DNA from: Strigops habroptila
Lineage: Eukaryota; Chordata; Aves; Psittaciformes; Psittacidae
DNA: 64,000 nt
NCBI RefSeq assembly: GCF_004027225.2
Contig: NW_022651111.1
Location: 170,769-234,768, forward strand
Direction: 5' to 3'
The notes beneath the pieces were generated by a model, which worked only from the letters and a program-made list of their open reading frames with translations, searched no databases and had not been told where the DNA came from. The position numbers and the translations under genes were made by a program. Shown in pieces: positions 51,480 through 63,370 of the stretch; position 1 is the first letter of the stretch; the number at the start of each line of letters is the position of its first letter.

Positions 51480-53220
51480 GTTCATTAATGACATTAATTA
51501 ATCGCTATTAATGGACTAATCGCGGCCGCTCGGGGGCTCTTGGGCAGGAGGAGCCGCGCCGGGGGACGAGGCCCGAGGAGGAGAAGCGGCGACAACGGAG
51601 CCGGAGCCTGAGGAAAGGTCATTAATCGCTAATAAGTCATTAATTAGCGGCTATTAATGACGCTCATCCCGCTAATTAATGCCTGTTGGCCTTAAGGCGC
51701 TATTGGAGGGGATCATTAGGGTTAATTAGAGCAATAGAGTGTTAATGAGGGGGTTGATTAGAGCCATAGAGTGTTAATTGAGGGTTAATTAAAGCCATTG
51801 ATTACTAATTGAGGGTTAATTAAAGCCATTGAATGTTAATTGAGGGTTAATTAAAGCCATTGAATGTTAACTAAAGGCTTAATGAAAGCCATTGATTGTT
51901 AATTGAGCGTTAATTAAAGCCTTAGAGTGTCAATTAAGGGGCTAATTTAAGCCATAGAGCTAATTAAGGGTTAATTAGAGCCATTGAGTGTTAATTAAGG
52001 ATTATTCAAAGCCATTGAGTGTTAATTAAAGGGTTAATTAAAGCCATTGATTATTAATTGAGGGTTAATTAAAGCCATAGAGTGTTAATTGAGGGTTTAT
52101 TAGAGCCATAGAGTCTTAATTAAGGAGTTAATTAAAGCCATAGAGTGTTAATTAAGCGTTAATTAAAGCCATAGACGTGGCTTGGTTTGTCCTGGTTGGG
52201 CTGTTCCATTGGGGGGGGTGTTAATCATGGTGGTAATTGTGACCCTAATTAATCACCCCCAATTAATACCCCTTATTAATCGCCCCAATTAACCTCCCCC
52301 AATTAATCCACCCATTAATCACCCCCAATTAATCACCCCAATTAATCACCCCACTTAACCCCGTAATTAAGACTCTCTATTAACCCCCCCATTAAACCTG
52401 CCAATTAATTGCCCCAATTAAACTCCAATTAAAAGCCCCAATTAACCCCCTTATGAAACACCCCCATTAAATGGTCTCAATTAATCAGCCCCAATTAACA
52501 CCCCCCAGTTAAATCACTGCCAATTGGGAGCCCTCAATTAACCCTCCAATTAAGTCCCTAATTAATCCCCCCATTAATCACCCCTATTAATCACCCCCAC
52601 TTAATTAACTCCCTATTAATTACCCCATTAATCACCCCTATTAATCACACCCTATTAATTACCCCCATTAATCACCGCTATTAATCACTCCCTGTTAATT
52701 ACTCCCCATTAATCACCTCCATTAGTCACCCCCTACTAATCACCCTTATTAATTGCCCCCTATTAATTACCCCCATTACCAACCCCTATTAATCACCCCC
52801 TCTTAATTAACTCCTATTAATTACCCCCATTAATCACCCCCCATTAACCAACCCCTATTAATCACTCCCTCTTAATTATCTCCTATTAATTACCCCCACT
52901 AATCACCCCCCATTAGCCAACCCCTATTAATCACTCTCTCTTAATTATCTCCTATTAATTACCCCCATTAATCACCCCCCATTAACCAACCTCTATTAAT
53001 CACCCGTCTTAATTACCCCTATTAATAACCCCAAAAATCATCCTCTATTAATCACGCCTTATTAATTACCCCATTAATCTCCCCTATTAATCAGCTCCTC
53101 TTAATTACCCCTGTATTAATTGCCCCCATTAATCTCCCCTATTAATCATCCCCCCTTTAATTACCCATTATTAATCCCCCCCATTAATCGCCCCTATTAA
53201 TTAGTCCCGATTAATCGCCC
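51480..53220. repeat. AT-rich TTAAT-type repeat island with an internal orientation switch
   Basis: 51600-52175 carries about 32-bp units (gttaattaaagccatagagt plus gttaattgaggg). After about 50 bp of non-repeat sequence, 52230-53220 carries C-rich units of opposite sense (cccccattaatcacccctat plus taattac). This is the only extended AT-rich block in the window. Within it, 51530-51615 is a GC-rich block (gaggagaagcggcgacaacg) preceded by cttgggcag, possibly a small exon or promoter piece of the downstream gene. Confidence 0.88.
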
Positions 53221-53279
53221 CCATTTGCACTGGGAAGGGATGTTGGGACCCCTCTGGCTGCTGCTGGAGGCAGGGATGG

Positions 53280-56115
53280 GACACGGATTGGGAATGGGAT
53301 GGGATGGGAATAGGATGGGGTGGGATGGGGATGGGAATGGGATGGGATGGGATTGGGAATGGGCTGGAGACAGGGAATGGGATGGGATGGAATGGGATGG
53401 GATGGGGATGGGAATGGGATGGGATGGGAATGGGATGGGGATGGGAATGGGATGGGATGGGAATGGGATGGGATGGGGATGGGAATGGGCTGGAGACAGG
53501 GAATGGGATGGGATGGAATGGGAATGGGCTGGAGGCAGGGAATGGGATGGGGATGGGAATGGGATGGGATGGAGACAGGGAATGGGATGGGATGGGAATA
53601 CGATGGAGGCAGGGAATGGGATGGGATGGGAATGGGATGGGATGGAGACAGGGAATGGGATGGGATGGGAATACGATGGAGACAGGGAATGGGATGGGAT
53701 GGGAATACGATGGAGGCAGGGAATGGGATGGGATGGGAATGGGATGGGATGGGAATGGGATGGGAATGGGCTGGAGACAGGGAATGGGATGGGATGGGAT
53801 GGGGATGGGAATGGGATGGGATGGGAATGGGATGGGATGGGGATGGGAATGGGCTGGAGACAGGGAATGGGATGGGATGGAATGGGAATGGGCTGGAGGC
53901 AGGGAATGGGATGGGATGGGAATGGGATGGGATGGGAATGGGATGGGAATGGGCTGGAGACAGGGAATGGGATGGGATGGGATGGGGATGGGAATGGGAT
54001 GGGATGGGAATGGGATGGGATGGGGATGGGAATGGGCTGGAGACAGGGAATGGGATGGGATGGAATGGGAATGGGCTGGAGGCAGGGAATGGGATGGGAT
54101 GGGAATGGGATGGGATGGAATGGGAATGGGCTGGAGGCAGGGAATGGGATGGGATGGGAATGGGCTGGAGGCAGGGAATGGGATGGGATGGGATGGGAAT
54201 GGGATGGGATGGAGACAGGGAATGGGATGGGATGGGAATGGGATGGGATGGGGATGGGAATGGGCTGGAGACAGGGAATGGGATGGGATGGAATGGGAAT
54301 GGGCTGGAGGCAGGGAATGGGATGGGATGGGAATGGGATGGGATGGAGACAGGGAATGGGATGGGATGGGAATACGATGGAGGCAGGGAATGGGATGGGA
54401 TGGGAATGGGATGGGATGGGAATGGGATGGGATGGGAATGGGCTGGAGACAGGGAATGGGATGGGATGGGATGGGGATGGGAATGGGATGGGATGGGAAT
54501 GGGATGGGATGGGGATGGGAATGGGCTGGAGACAGGGAATGGGATGGGATGGAATGGGAATGGGCTGGAGGCAGGGAATGGGATGGGATGGGAATGGGAT
54601 GGGATGGAGACAGGGAATGGGATGGGATGGGAATACGATGGAGGCAGGGAATGGGATGGGATGGGAATGGGATGGGATGGGAATGGGATGGGATGGGAAT
54701 GGGATGGGAATGGGCTGGAGACAGGGAATGGGATGGGAATACGATGGAGGCAGGGAACGGGATGGGATGAGATGGGAATGGGATGGAGACAGGGAATGGG
54801 ATGGGATGGGATGGGATGGGAATGGGCTGGAGGCAGGGAATGGGATGGGATGGGATGGGAATGGGCTGGAGACAAGGAATGGGATGGGATGGAATGGGCT
54901 GGAGACAGGGAATGGGATGGGAATACGATGGAGGCAGGGAACGGGATGGGATGAGATGGGAATGGGTTGGAGACAGGGATTGGAATGGGCTGGAGACAGG
55001 GACTGGGATGGGATGGGATGGGAATGCGCTGGAGGCAGGGAATGGGATGGGAATACGATGGAGGCAGGGAACGGGATGGGATGGGATGGGAATGGGATGG
55101 AGACAGGGATTGGGATGGGATGGGATGGGCTGGAGGCTGGGAATGGGATGGGATGGGAATGGGATGGAGACAGGGAATGGGATGGGCTGGGAATGGGCTG
55201 GAGACAGGGAATGGGATGGGATGGGAATACGATGGAGGCAGGGAATGGGATGGGATGGGAATGGGATGGGATGGGAATGGGATGGGAATGGGCTGGAGAC
55301 AGGGAATGGGATGGGAATACGATGGAGGCAGGGAACGGGATGGGATGAGATGGGAATGGGATGGAGACAGGGAATGGGATGGGATGGGATGGGATGGGAA
55401 TGGGCTGGAGGCAGGGAATGGGATGGGATGGGATGGGATGGGAATGGGCTGGAGACAAGGAATGGGATGGGATGGGAATGGGCTGGAGACAGGGAATGGG
55501 ATGGGAATGCGATGGAGGCAGGGAACGGGATGGGATGAGATGGGAATGGGATGGAGACAGGGATTGGAATGGGCTGGAGACAGGGACTGGGATGGGATGG
55601 GATGGGAATGCGCTGGAGGCAGGGAATGGGATGGGATGGGAATGGGCTGGAGACAGGGAATGGGATGGGAATACGATAGAGGCAGGGAATGGGATGGGAT
55701 GGGATGGGAAAGCGCTGGAGGCAGGGAATGGGATGGGATGGGAATGGGCTGGAGGCAGGGAATGGGATGGGATGGGAATGGGATGGGAATGGGATGGGAA
55801 TGGGCTGGAGACAGGGATTGGGATGGGATGGGAATGGGCTGGAGGCAGGGATTGGGAATGGGATGGGATGGAGACAGGGAATGGGATGGGATGGGATGGG
55901 ATGGAGGCAGGGTATGGGATGGGGTGGGAATGGGATGGGATGGAGACAGGGAATGAGATGGGATGGGATGGGAATGGGATGGAGACAGGGAATGGGATGG
56001 GATGGGAATGGGCTGGAGGCCAGGAATGGGATGGGCTGGAGACAGGGAATGGGATGGGCTGGGAATGGGCTGGAGGCAGGGATTGGGATGGGATGGGCTG
56101 GGAATGGGCTGAGGA
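53280..56115. repeat. GGGATGGGAATGGGCTGGAGACAGGGAATGGGAT minisatellite, 2.8 kb
   Basis: Base words are 5-bp gggat, gggaa and a 20-bp insert ctggagacagggaatgggat. Blocks of about 100-200 bp are repeated with high identity (e.g. block at 53800-53940 and 53985-54110). Because the repeat has almost no stop codons, all six frames are open for hundreds of codons. Confidence 0.96.
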
Positions 56116-56199
56116 CCCTTCCCGAAGCTCCCAGTGGATGGGATCCCGGAGCCCCCTTTTCCCACCTCTCCAGGTTCTCTTTGCTTCCCGGCTGGAACG

Positions 56200-58103
56200 A
56201 TGCAGGAGAACTACGACTCCCTCCTCCTGCTGGGTAAGGAATGATCCCGGAGCCATCATCCCTCGGGATCACGGCATTCCCACCGCGTGACGAAGCCTCT
56301 GCCTTGCTTTTCCCACCACAGAATTCCCCATTCCCAAACCCACCGTCATCTCCCGCCTGGAGCTGGAGGAGGAGCTGGGGGTGCCCGATCCCAACGATTC
56401 CAAGGAATGGGAAATCCTCAGGGTGGCCCCTGCAGGTGAGCGGCAGCGGGACACTGGGAATGGGGTTGGGAATTGGGGGGGCGCTTCTCAGAGCTGGAAT
56501 TCCTTGGGATTCCCCCTGGTTCCCATTAGAGCCAAGGCATTCCCATTGGAACTGGGAATCAGTCCTGGGAATGGGAATCACCCCATGGACCTGGGAATGG
56601 CTCCCATTGGGAGTGGTTCCCGTTGGGAATTGTTCCCATTAAACTGGGAATTGCTCCCATTGGTGTTGGGAATCATTCCTGGGAGTCACTTCCATGGAAT
56701 CCCGTTGGGAATCCCTTTGGGAATCTCTTTGGGAATCCCACCCATGGGAAGTGGGAATCGTTCCCATTGGTGCTGGGAATCATTGCTGGGAGTCACTTCC
56801 ATGGAATCCCATTGGGAATCTCTTTGGGAATCCCATCCCTTGGAACTGGGAATCATTCCTGGGAGTCACTTCCATGGAATCCCATTGGGAATTCCTTCGG
56901 GAATCCCACCCATTGGTGTTGGGAATCACTCCTGGGAGTCACTTCCATGGAATCCTGTTGGGAATCCCTTTGGGAATCCCACTCGTTGGAAGTGGGAATC
57001 GTTCCCATTGCTGTTGGGAATCATTCCTGGGAGTCACTTCCATGGAATCCCATTGGGAATCTCTTTGGGAATCCCACTCATTGGTGTTGGGACTCACTCC
57101 AGGGAGTCACTTCCATGGAATCCCATTGGGAATTCCTTTGGGAATCCCACCCATTGGTGCTGGGAATCACTCCTTGGAGTCACTTCCATGGAATCCCGTT
57201 GGGAATCCCTTTGGGAATCCCACCCATTGGTGCTGGGAATCACTCCTTGGAGTCACTTCCATGGAATCCCATTGGGAATCTCTTTGGGAATCCTACTCAT
57301 TGGTGTTGGGACTCACTCCAGGGAGTCACTTCCGTGGAATCCCTTTGGGAATCTCTTTGGGAATCCCACCCCTTGGTGCTGGGAATCACTGCTGGGAGTC
57401 ACTTCCATGGAATCCCGTTGGGAATGCCCCGTTGGCTCCTTCTCTCCCCGCAGATGACGGCACATGGAGCGGGAATGACGAGGACCCCCCGGCTCCGCCA
57501 CATCCCGACATCCCCTTATCCCATGGGATCAAGGCCGCTGCTTCCCACCCCCCTCCCTCCCTCAGCCCTTCCTGGCTCCCTCCGGAAGCTCCTTCCCAAA
57601 TCCCAGCTCCCAAATCCCGACGTTCATTCCCAGCTCCCCCCCGAGCGCTCCCAAGGGAGAAACCCTTCAAATGTGGGGATTGTGGGAAGAGCTTCACCCG
57701 CAATTCCAACCGGAATGCCCATCAGCGCACCCACGGCCCTTCCCAAACCTATCCCAAATGCGGGAATTCCGCCCCCCGCCGCCTCCTTTCCAAACCCCAT
57801 TCCTGCTCCACGTGTGGGATGAGCTTCCCGTGGAGTTCCGATCCCATTCGCCACAATGGACCTTTGGAATGTCCGGGATGTGGGAAGAGTTTCCATGGGA
57901 ATTCCAAGCTCCAGCGTCGGAAAGCTTTGGGAATGAGGCCCTATCGCTGCTCCGACTGCGGGAGGAGCTTCAGCTACAGCTCAGCATTCCTGAAACACCA
58001 ACGGAATCACGGTCAGGATCGGGCCCAGCAGCATTCCCAGGGTGGGAATTGCTTCCCGGGAAGCTCCGGGCTCAGGCGGCACCAGCGGAGCCATCTGGGA
58101 TAA
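56200..58103 (+). CDS. Small KRAB-B-type C2H2 zinc-finger protein with mostly degenerate fingers
   Basis: Presumed nuclear regulator, about 265 residues. Exons 56200-56233 (MQENYDSLLLL, end of a KRAB A-box), 56322-56435 (EFPIPKPTVISRLELEEELG, KRAB B-box-like), and 57454-58103 (fingers). All junctions are phase 1 with AG/GT sites. The start was chosen at the MQENY Met because the upstream 26 nt to the acceptor do not continue a KRAB A-box. Of six finger-like units only two keep all four ligands: [20 protein letters not shown] and YRCSDCGRSFSYSSAFLKHQ. Others lack a histidine (HSCSTCGMSF..RHNG; LECPGCGKSF..LQRRK) or a cysteine (YPKCGNS; QGGNCFPGSS..HQRSH). It may be a decaying gene that is still open. 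Introns are minisatellite. Confidence 0.82.
56560..57435 (+). repeat. About 60-90-bp GGAGTCACTTCCATGGAATCCCATTGGGAATC minisatellite
   Basis: About ten copies of a unit with landmark gggagtcacttccatggaat and tctttgggaatcccacccat, in the intron before the finger exon. Unit lengths vary through loss of the ggaatccctttgg segment. Confidence 0.92.
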
Positions 58104-58120
58104 GGGCTCATCCCTTGGGA

Positions 58121-59535
58121 ATCAGCTGGAGCTCGTGGAATGCAGGGATGTGGGGCTGGAGGTGGGTCCGGATGGATCCCAGAGGTGCCAGGTGGGATTC
58201 CAGGGGGCTGGAATCATGTTGGGAATGGACCCAAGGGGCTGTTTTGCTGCTTCCATGGGGAATTCGATGTCTGGGGTGAGGGATGATCCAATGGGAATGA
58301 GTTGGAGCTCATGGACATGGAGCTGGAGGTGGCTGCAGATGGGATCTAAGAGGTTCCGGATGGATCCAAGGGGTTCCATGGGGCTGGAATCACGTTGGGA
58401 ATGGACCCAAGGGGACATATCACTGCTTCCATATGGAATTCGATGTCTGGGATGAGGGATGATCCAATGGGAATGAGCTGGAGCTCATGGACATGGAGCT
58501 GGAGGTGGCTCCTGATGGATCCAAGAGGTTCCAGATGGGATCTAAGGGGTTCCATGGGGCTGGAATCACGTTGGGAATGGACCCAAGGGGCTGTTTTGCT
58601 GCTTCCATGTGGAATTCGATGTCTGGGATGAGGGATGATCCATTGGGAATGAGCTGGAGCTCATGGACATGGAACTGGAAGTGGCTCCTAATGGATCCAA
58701 GAGGTTCCAGATGGGATCTAAGAGGTTCCAGATGGATCCAAGGGGTTCCATGGGGCTGGAATCACGTTGGGAATGGACCCAAGGGGACATATCACTGCTT
58801 CCATGGGGAATTCGATGTCTGGGATAAGGCACAATCCATTGGGAATGAGCTGGAGCTCATGGACATGGAGCTGGAGGTGGCTCCTGATGGATCCAAGACG
58901 TTCCAGATGGGATCTAAGAGGTTCCATGGGGCTGGAATCACGTTGGGAATGGACCCAAGGGGCTGTTTTGCTGCTTCCATGTGGAATTCGATGTCTGGGA
59001 TGAGGGATGATCCATTGGGAATGAGCTGGAGCTCATGGACATGGAACTGGAAGTGGCTCCTAATGGATCCAAGAGGTTCCAGATGGGATCTAAGAGGTTC
59101 CAGATGGATCCAAGGGGTTCCATGGGGCTGGAATCACGTTGGGAATGGACCCAAGGGGCTGTTTTGCTGCTTCCATGGGGAATTCGATGTCTGGGATAAG
59201 GCATAATCCATTGGGAATGAGCTGGAGCTCATGGACATGGAGCTGGAGGTGGTTCATGGGGGGATCCAAGAGGTTCCGGATGGATCCAAGGGGTTCCATG
59301 GGGCTGGAATCACGTTGGGAATGGACCCAAGGGGACATATCACTGCTTCCATATGGAATTCGATGTCTGGGATAAGGCATAATCCATTGGGAATGAGCTG
59401 GAGCTCATGGACATGGAGCTGGAAGTGGCTTCAGATGGGATCTAAGAGGTTCCGGATGGATCCAAGGGGTTCCATGGGGCTGGAATCACGTTGGGAATGG
59501 ACCCAAGGGGCTGTTTTGCTGCTTCCATGTGGAAG
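58121..59535 (+). repeat. 176/196-bp tandem repeat directly after the small zinc-finger gene
   Basis: Eight copies with landmark ttgggaatggacccaagggg at about 58220, 58396, 58572, 58768, 58944, 59140, 59316 and 59492. Spacing is 176 bp, or 196 bp where a ccagatgggatctaagaggtt segment is doubled. The array begins within 20 bp of the stop codon and is probably 3' UTR. 59540-59880 is unique; agtaaa near 59795 is a weak candidate polyadenylation signal. Confidence 0.93.
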
Positions 59536-59884
59536 AGAATCCCATGGGAATCCCATAAGTGTGTCCTCAATGCAAGAAGCAGCTTTGGGATCCCCCAAAT
59601 CCCTGTGGGATCCATGTCATATCCATGGATGTTGTGCCGTGGGGTGGCTGGGGCCTGGTTTTCCCTATGGAATGGGGTTGGGAGTGGGAAAAGAGCTTGG
59701 AAAAGGGGGAAAAGAGCCGGGAAAAGTGGAATTCCACCCCCTGTACGAGCACCAGGAGCCGGGAACGTCCCTATGGAGCCTCCCCCATTCCAGAGTAAAG
59801 AGTTTTCCAGCCTGGATCCGCTTGTCGGGAATTCTTTGCCCCCCAAAAGGGTCCTTTTGGTCCCAACCCCCCAATTCCCACCCA

Positions 59885-60960
59885 AATTACCAGGTTTTGG
59901 GTGTGTTTGGGGCGTTTTGGGGTGGTTTTGGTGTTTGGGGCTGGTTTGGGGCTATTTGGGGCTGTTTTGGGCTGTTTTGAGGCTGTTTCTGGCTGGTTTG
60001 GGGCTATTTTGGGCTGTTTCAGGCTGTTTTGGGGCTATTTTGGGCTGGTTTGGGGCTGTTCTGGGCTATTTTGGGCTGGTTTGGGCTGATTTTGGGCTAT
60101 TTTGGGCGGTTTGGGGCTATTTTGGGCTGTTTCGGGCTCTTTTGGGGCTGGTTTTGGGCTGTTTCGGGCTGTTTTGGGGCTGTTCCGGGCTATTTTGGGC
60201 TGTCTGGGGCTATTTTGGGGTAGTTTGGGGCTCTTCGGGGCTGTTTCGGAGCTATTTCGGGCTGGTTTTGGGCTATTTTGGGCTGTTTCGGGCTGTTTGG
60301 GGCTGTCTCGGGCTGGTTTGGGTCTGTTTGGGGCTATTTTGGGCCGTTTCGGGCTGGTTTGGGTCTGTTTGGGGCTATTTTGGGCCGTTTCGGGCTGTTC
60401 GGGGCTGTCTCGGGGCTGTTTCAGGCTGGTTTGGGTCTGTTTGGGGCTATTTTGGGCTCTTTGGGGCTATTTTGGGGCTCTTTTGGGGCTATTTCGGGCT
60501 GTTCGGTGCTGTCTCGGGGCTATTTCGGGGCTACTTTGAGCTCTTTGGGGCTATTTTGGGCTGTTCGGGGCTGTTTCGGGGCTATTTCGGGGTCTTTTGG
60601 GGCTCTTTTGGGGCTATTTCGGGCTGTTTCGGGGCTACTTTGGGCTCTTTGGGGCTATTTCGGGCTGTTTCGGGGCTACTTTGGGCTCTTTGGGGCTATT
60701 TCGGGCTGTTTTGAGGCTATTTTGGGGCTGTTTTGGGGCTATTTCGGGCTGTTTGGGAGTGTTTTGTGGCTGTTTCGGGCTGTTTCGGGGCTACTTTGGG
60801 CTCTTTGAGGCTATTTCGGGGCTACTTTGGGCTGTTTGGGGCTATTTCGGGCTGTTCGGGGCTGTTTCGGGGCTATTTGGGGCTGGTTTGGGGCTGTTCG
60901 GGGCTGGTTTGGGGCTATTTCGGGCTGTTTCGGGGCTGTCTCGGGGCTGGTTCCGGCTCT
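59885..60960 (+). repeat. GGGGCTGTTTTGGGCTATTTC minisatellite, plus orientation
   Basis: About 95 copies of 10-11-bp ggggctRttt units. Ends abruptly at the GC-rich block starting near 60960. Confidence 0.94.
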
Positions 60961-61060
60961 TCGGCTCCCGCAGCCCCCGGTGGGGGTTGAACTTCCTGTG
61001 TCAGCGGCGCCGCCGCCTCCATTGTCCAGCGGCAGCGGCCGAAGGTACCGGAGCCGCGGC
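60960..61060 (+). promoter_or_regulatory. GC-rich block, possible first exon of the last zinc-finger gene
   Basis: A short non-repetitive CpG-rich block with acttcctg (ETS-type) and ggcgccgccgcctcc, ending gccgaag followed by gtaccg, a possible splice donor at 61045. It lies 2 kb upstream of the finger exon in the same orientation. Assigned by position and composition only. Confidence 0.4.
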
Positions 61061-61264
61061 CGGGATGGGGCGGGAATGGGGCGGGAATGGGGCGGGAATG
61101 GGGGGGGGGGATGGGAATGGGATGGGGGGGTGGGGGGGTGGGAATGGGAGGAGGGGGATGGGGATGGGGATATGGGGGGGGGGGGGGGTCTCACTGTTGG
61201 ATGTGACTTGTGGGGACAAAAGGGGGCTCCGGGGAGATGGCGTCTGGATGGAAGCATCAGCAAC

Positions 61265-62955
61265 AACCAACCGGCCCCAAAACAGCCCCAAAGCAGCGCA
61301 AAATAGCCCCAAAATAGCCCCAAACTAGCCCCAAACCAGCCCCAAACAGCCCCAAAATAGCCCAAAACAGCCCAAACCAGCCTAAACCAGCCACAAAACA
61401 GCCTCAGAACAGCCCAAACCAGCCCCAAAATAGCCCAAAACAGGCCAAAACAGCCCCAAAACAGCCAAAATCAGCCCCAAACTTGTCCCAAAACAGGCCC
61501 AAAATAGCCCAAAACAGCCCAAAACAGCCTAAACGAGCCCCAAAACAGCCTAAACGAGCCCCAAAACAGTCCCAAAACACCTGAAAACACCCCAAAACAC
61601 CCCAAGCAGCCCCAAAACAGCCCCATTCCCACTGTAGGAACCTCATGGGGCTCTGGGGGGGGTCTCCCATTACTCCGTTCCTCCGGAATCCCGGGAATGC
61701 GATGGCGGGAATGGGATCAGGAGCCCCCGTCCCCCCCCATGGTCCCCATAGTGGGGTCTTGCGGGTGTTTTGGGTGTCTTGAGGGTGTTTTAGGGTGTTT
61801 TGGGGCTGTCTTGGGTGTTTTGGGGCTGTTTTGGGGGTGGTTTTGGGGTGTTTTGGATGGGTTTGGGGTGGTTTTGGGTGTTTTGGGCTGTTTTGGGGTG
61901 GTTTCAGTGGTTTTGGGCTGTTTTGGGGTGTTTGGGAGTGGTTTTGTGGTGGTTCCGGGTGTTTTGGGGCTGTTTTGGGTGGTTTTGGGGTGTTTTTGCG
62001 TAGTTTGGGGGTGTTTGGGGTGGTTTTGGGTGTTTTGGGCTGTTTTGGGGGTGTTTTCAGTGGTTTTGGGCTGTGTTGGGGTGTTTGGGGGTGGTTTCGG
62101 GCGTTTTGGGTGTTTTGGGGCTGTTTTGGGTGTTTTGGGGCTGTTTTGGGGTGTAGTTTTGGGGTGGTTTTGGGTGTTTTGGGGGTGTTTGGGATGGGTT
62201 TGGGGTGGGTTTGGGTGTTTTGGGCTGTTTTGGGGGTGTTTTCAGTGGTTTTGGGCTGTTTTGGGGTGTTTGGGGGTGGTTTTGGGTGTTTTGGGGCTGT
62301 TTCGGGTGTTTTGGGACTGTTTTGGGGATGGCTTTGGGGTGGTTTTGGGTGTTTTGGGCTGTTTTGGGGGTGTTTTCAGTGGTTTTGGGCTGTTTTGGGG
62401 TGTTTGGGGGTGGTTTCGGGGTGGTTTCGGGTGTTTCGGGTGGTTTGGGGCTGTTTTGGGGGTGGTTTTGGGGTGGTTTTGGGTGTTTTGGGGGTGGTTT
62501 GGATGGGTTTGGGGTGGTTTTGGGTGTTTTGGGCTGTTTTGGTGGTGTTTTCAGTGGTTTGGGACTGTTTTGGGGATGGTTTTGTGGTGTTTTGGGGTGT
62601 TTTGGGGGTGTTTTCAGTGGTTTTGGGCTGTTTTGGGGTGTTTGGGGGTGGTTTCGGGGTGTTTTGGGGCTGTTTTGGGGGTAGTTTTGGGGTGGTTTTG
62701 GGTGTTTTGGATGGGTTTGGGGTGGGTTTGGATGTTTGGGCTGGTTTGGGGGTGGTTTCAGTGGTTTGGGACTGTTTTGGGGATGGTTTTGGGGTGTTTT
62801 TGGGTGTTTTGGTGGTGTTTTGGGCTGGGTTTGGGTGTTTTGGGCTGTTTTGGGGCTGTTTTCAGTGGTTTTGGGCTGTTTTGCGGTGTTCGAGGCTGGT
62901 CTGGGGCTGTTTTCGGTGTTTTTGAGCTGTTTGGGGTGTATTTTAGTTGGTTTTG
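61265..62955. repeat. Reverse-oriented and then forward minisatellites of the TTTTGGGGCTG family
   Basis: 61265-61640 is the complement of the array at 59885-60960 (agccccaaaatagcccaaaac). 61640-61745 is unique. 61745-62955 returns to the forward sense as ttttgggtgttttggggtgg, with larger blocks of about 180-200 bp (landmark gtgttttcagtggttttggg) recurring at least six times. 61065-61200 is a G-rich gggaatgggg tract. Confidence 0.93.
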
Positions 62956-62992
62956 GGGCTGTTTCCCCCCCCCCCTTTCCTGTCTCCCACAG

Positions 62993-63370
62993 GCAGAACC
63001 ACCCCCCTTCCCCTTCCCTTGATGTCACCCAAACGCTGCCGCGTGCCCCCCCCGGCCCATTCCCGCTCGGAAGCCGAGGCCATGGCCGGGAATGGCGATG
63101 CCAGAGCCGGGCTGCTCCGGGGCCGCGGCGGCCGGAGGCGGAAGGAGACGGTGGTTGTGCGGCAACAGGCGGCGGGGGGGGAACACCCCAACATCTGCGT
63201 GGAATGCGGGAAGAGCTTCGCCCGGAGCGCGGCGCTGCTGGAGCATCGCCGGAGCCACCTGCAGGGGCCCGGAGCCGCCGGGAACGGCGCAGGGAAGAGC
63301 TGGAGCTGCCGGGAATGCGGCAAAGCCGTGGAGCAGCGGCGCGGGAAGAGGCGGGAGGGCGGGATCGCAG
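62993..63370 (+). CDS. C2H2 zinc-finger gene, partial (one finger exon)
   Basis: An exon with a strong acceptor (polypyrimidine tract then tcccacag) and donor gcag/gtgggg, phase 1 at both ends as in the other zinc-finger genes here. It encodes a basic Pro-rich leader (SPKRCRVPPPAHSRSEAEAM), RGRGGRRRKE, one full finger ICVECGKSFARSAALLEHRRSH, a linker, and a half-finger WSCRECGKAVEQ with no histidines. The finger motif supports real coding. Further exons must lie right of the window. An ATG at 62947 is upstream of the acceptor and not used. Confidence 0.75.

Noticed and set aside
53197-56581. Minus-strand open frames of about 980-1126 codons rich in PIPSHSLPPAHSHP
   Set aside because: They coincide exactly with the gggatgggaa minisatellite, whose units contain almost no stops; all six frames are open. 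No start context, splice sites or domain.
61697-61765. Possible short coding exon starting MAGMGSGAPVPPHGP
   Set aside because: Reasonable start context, but no convincing donor and no family match; it may be part of a 5' UTR.
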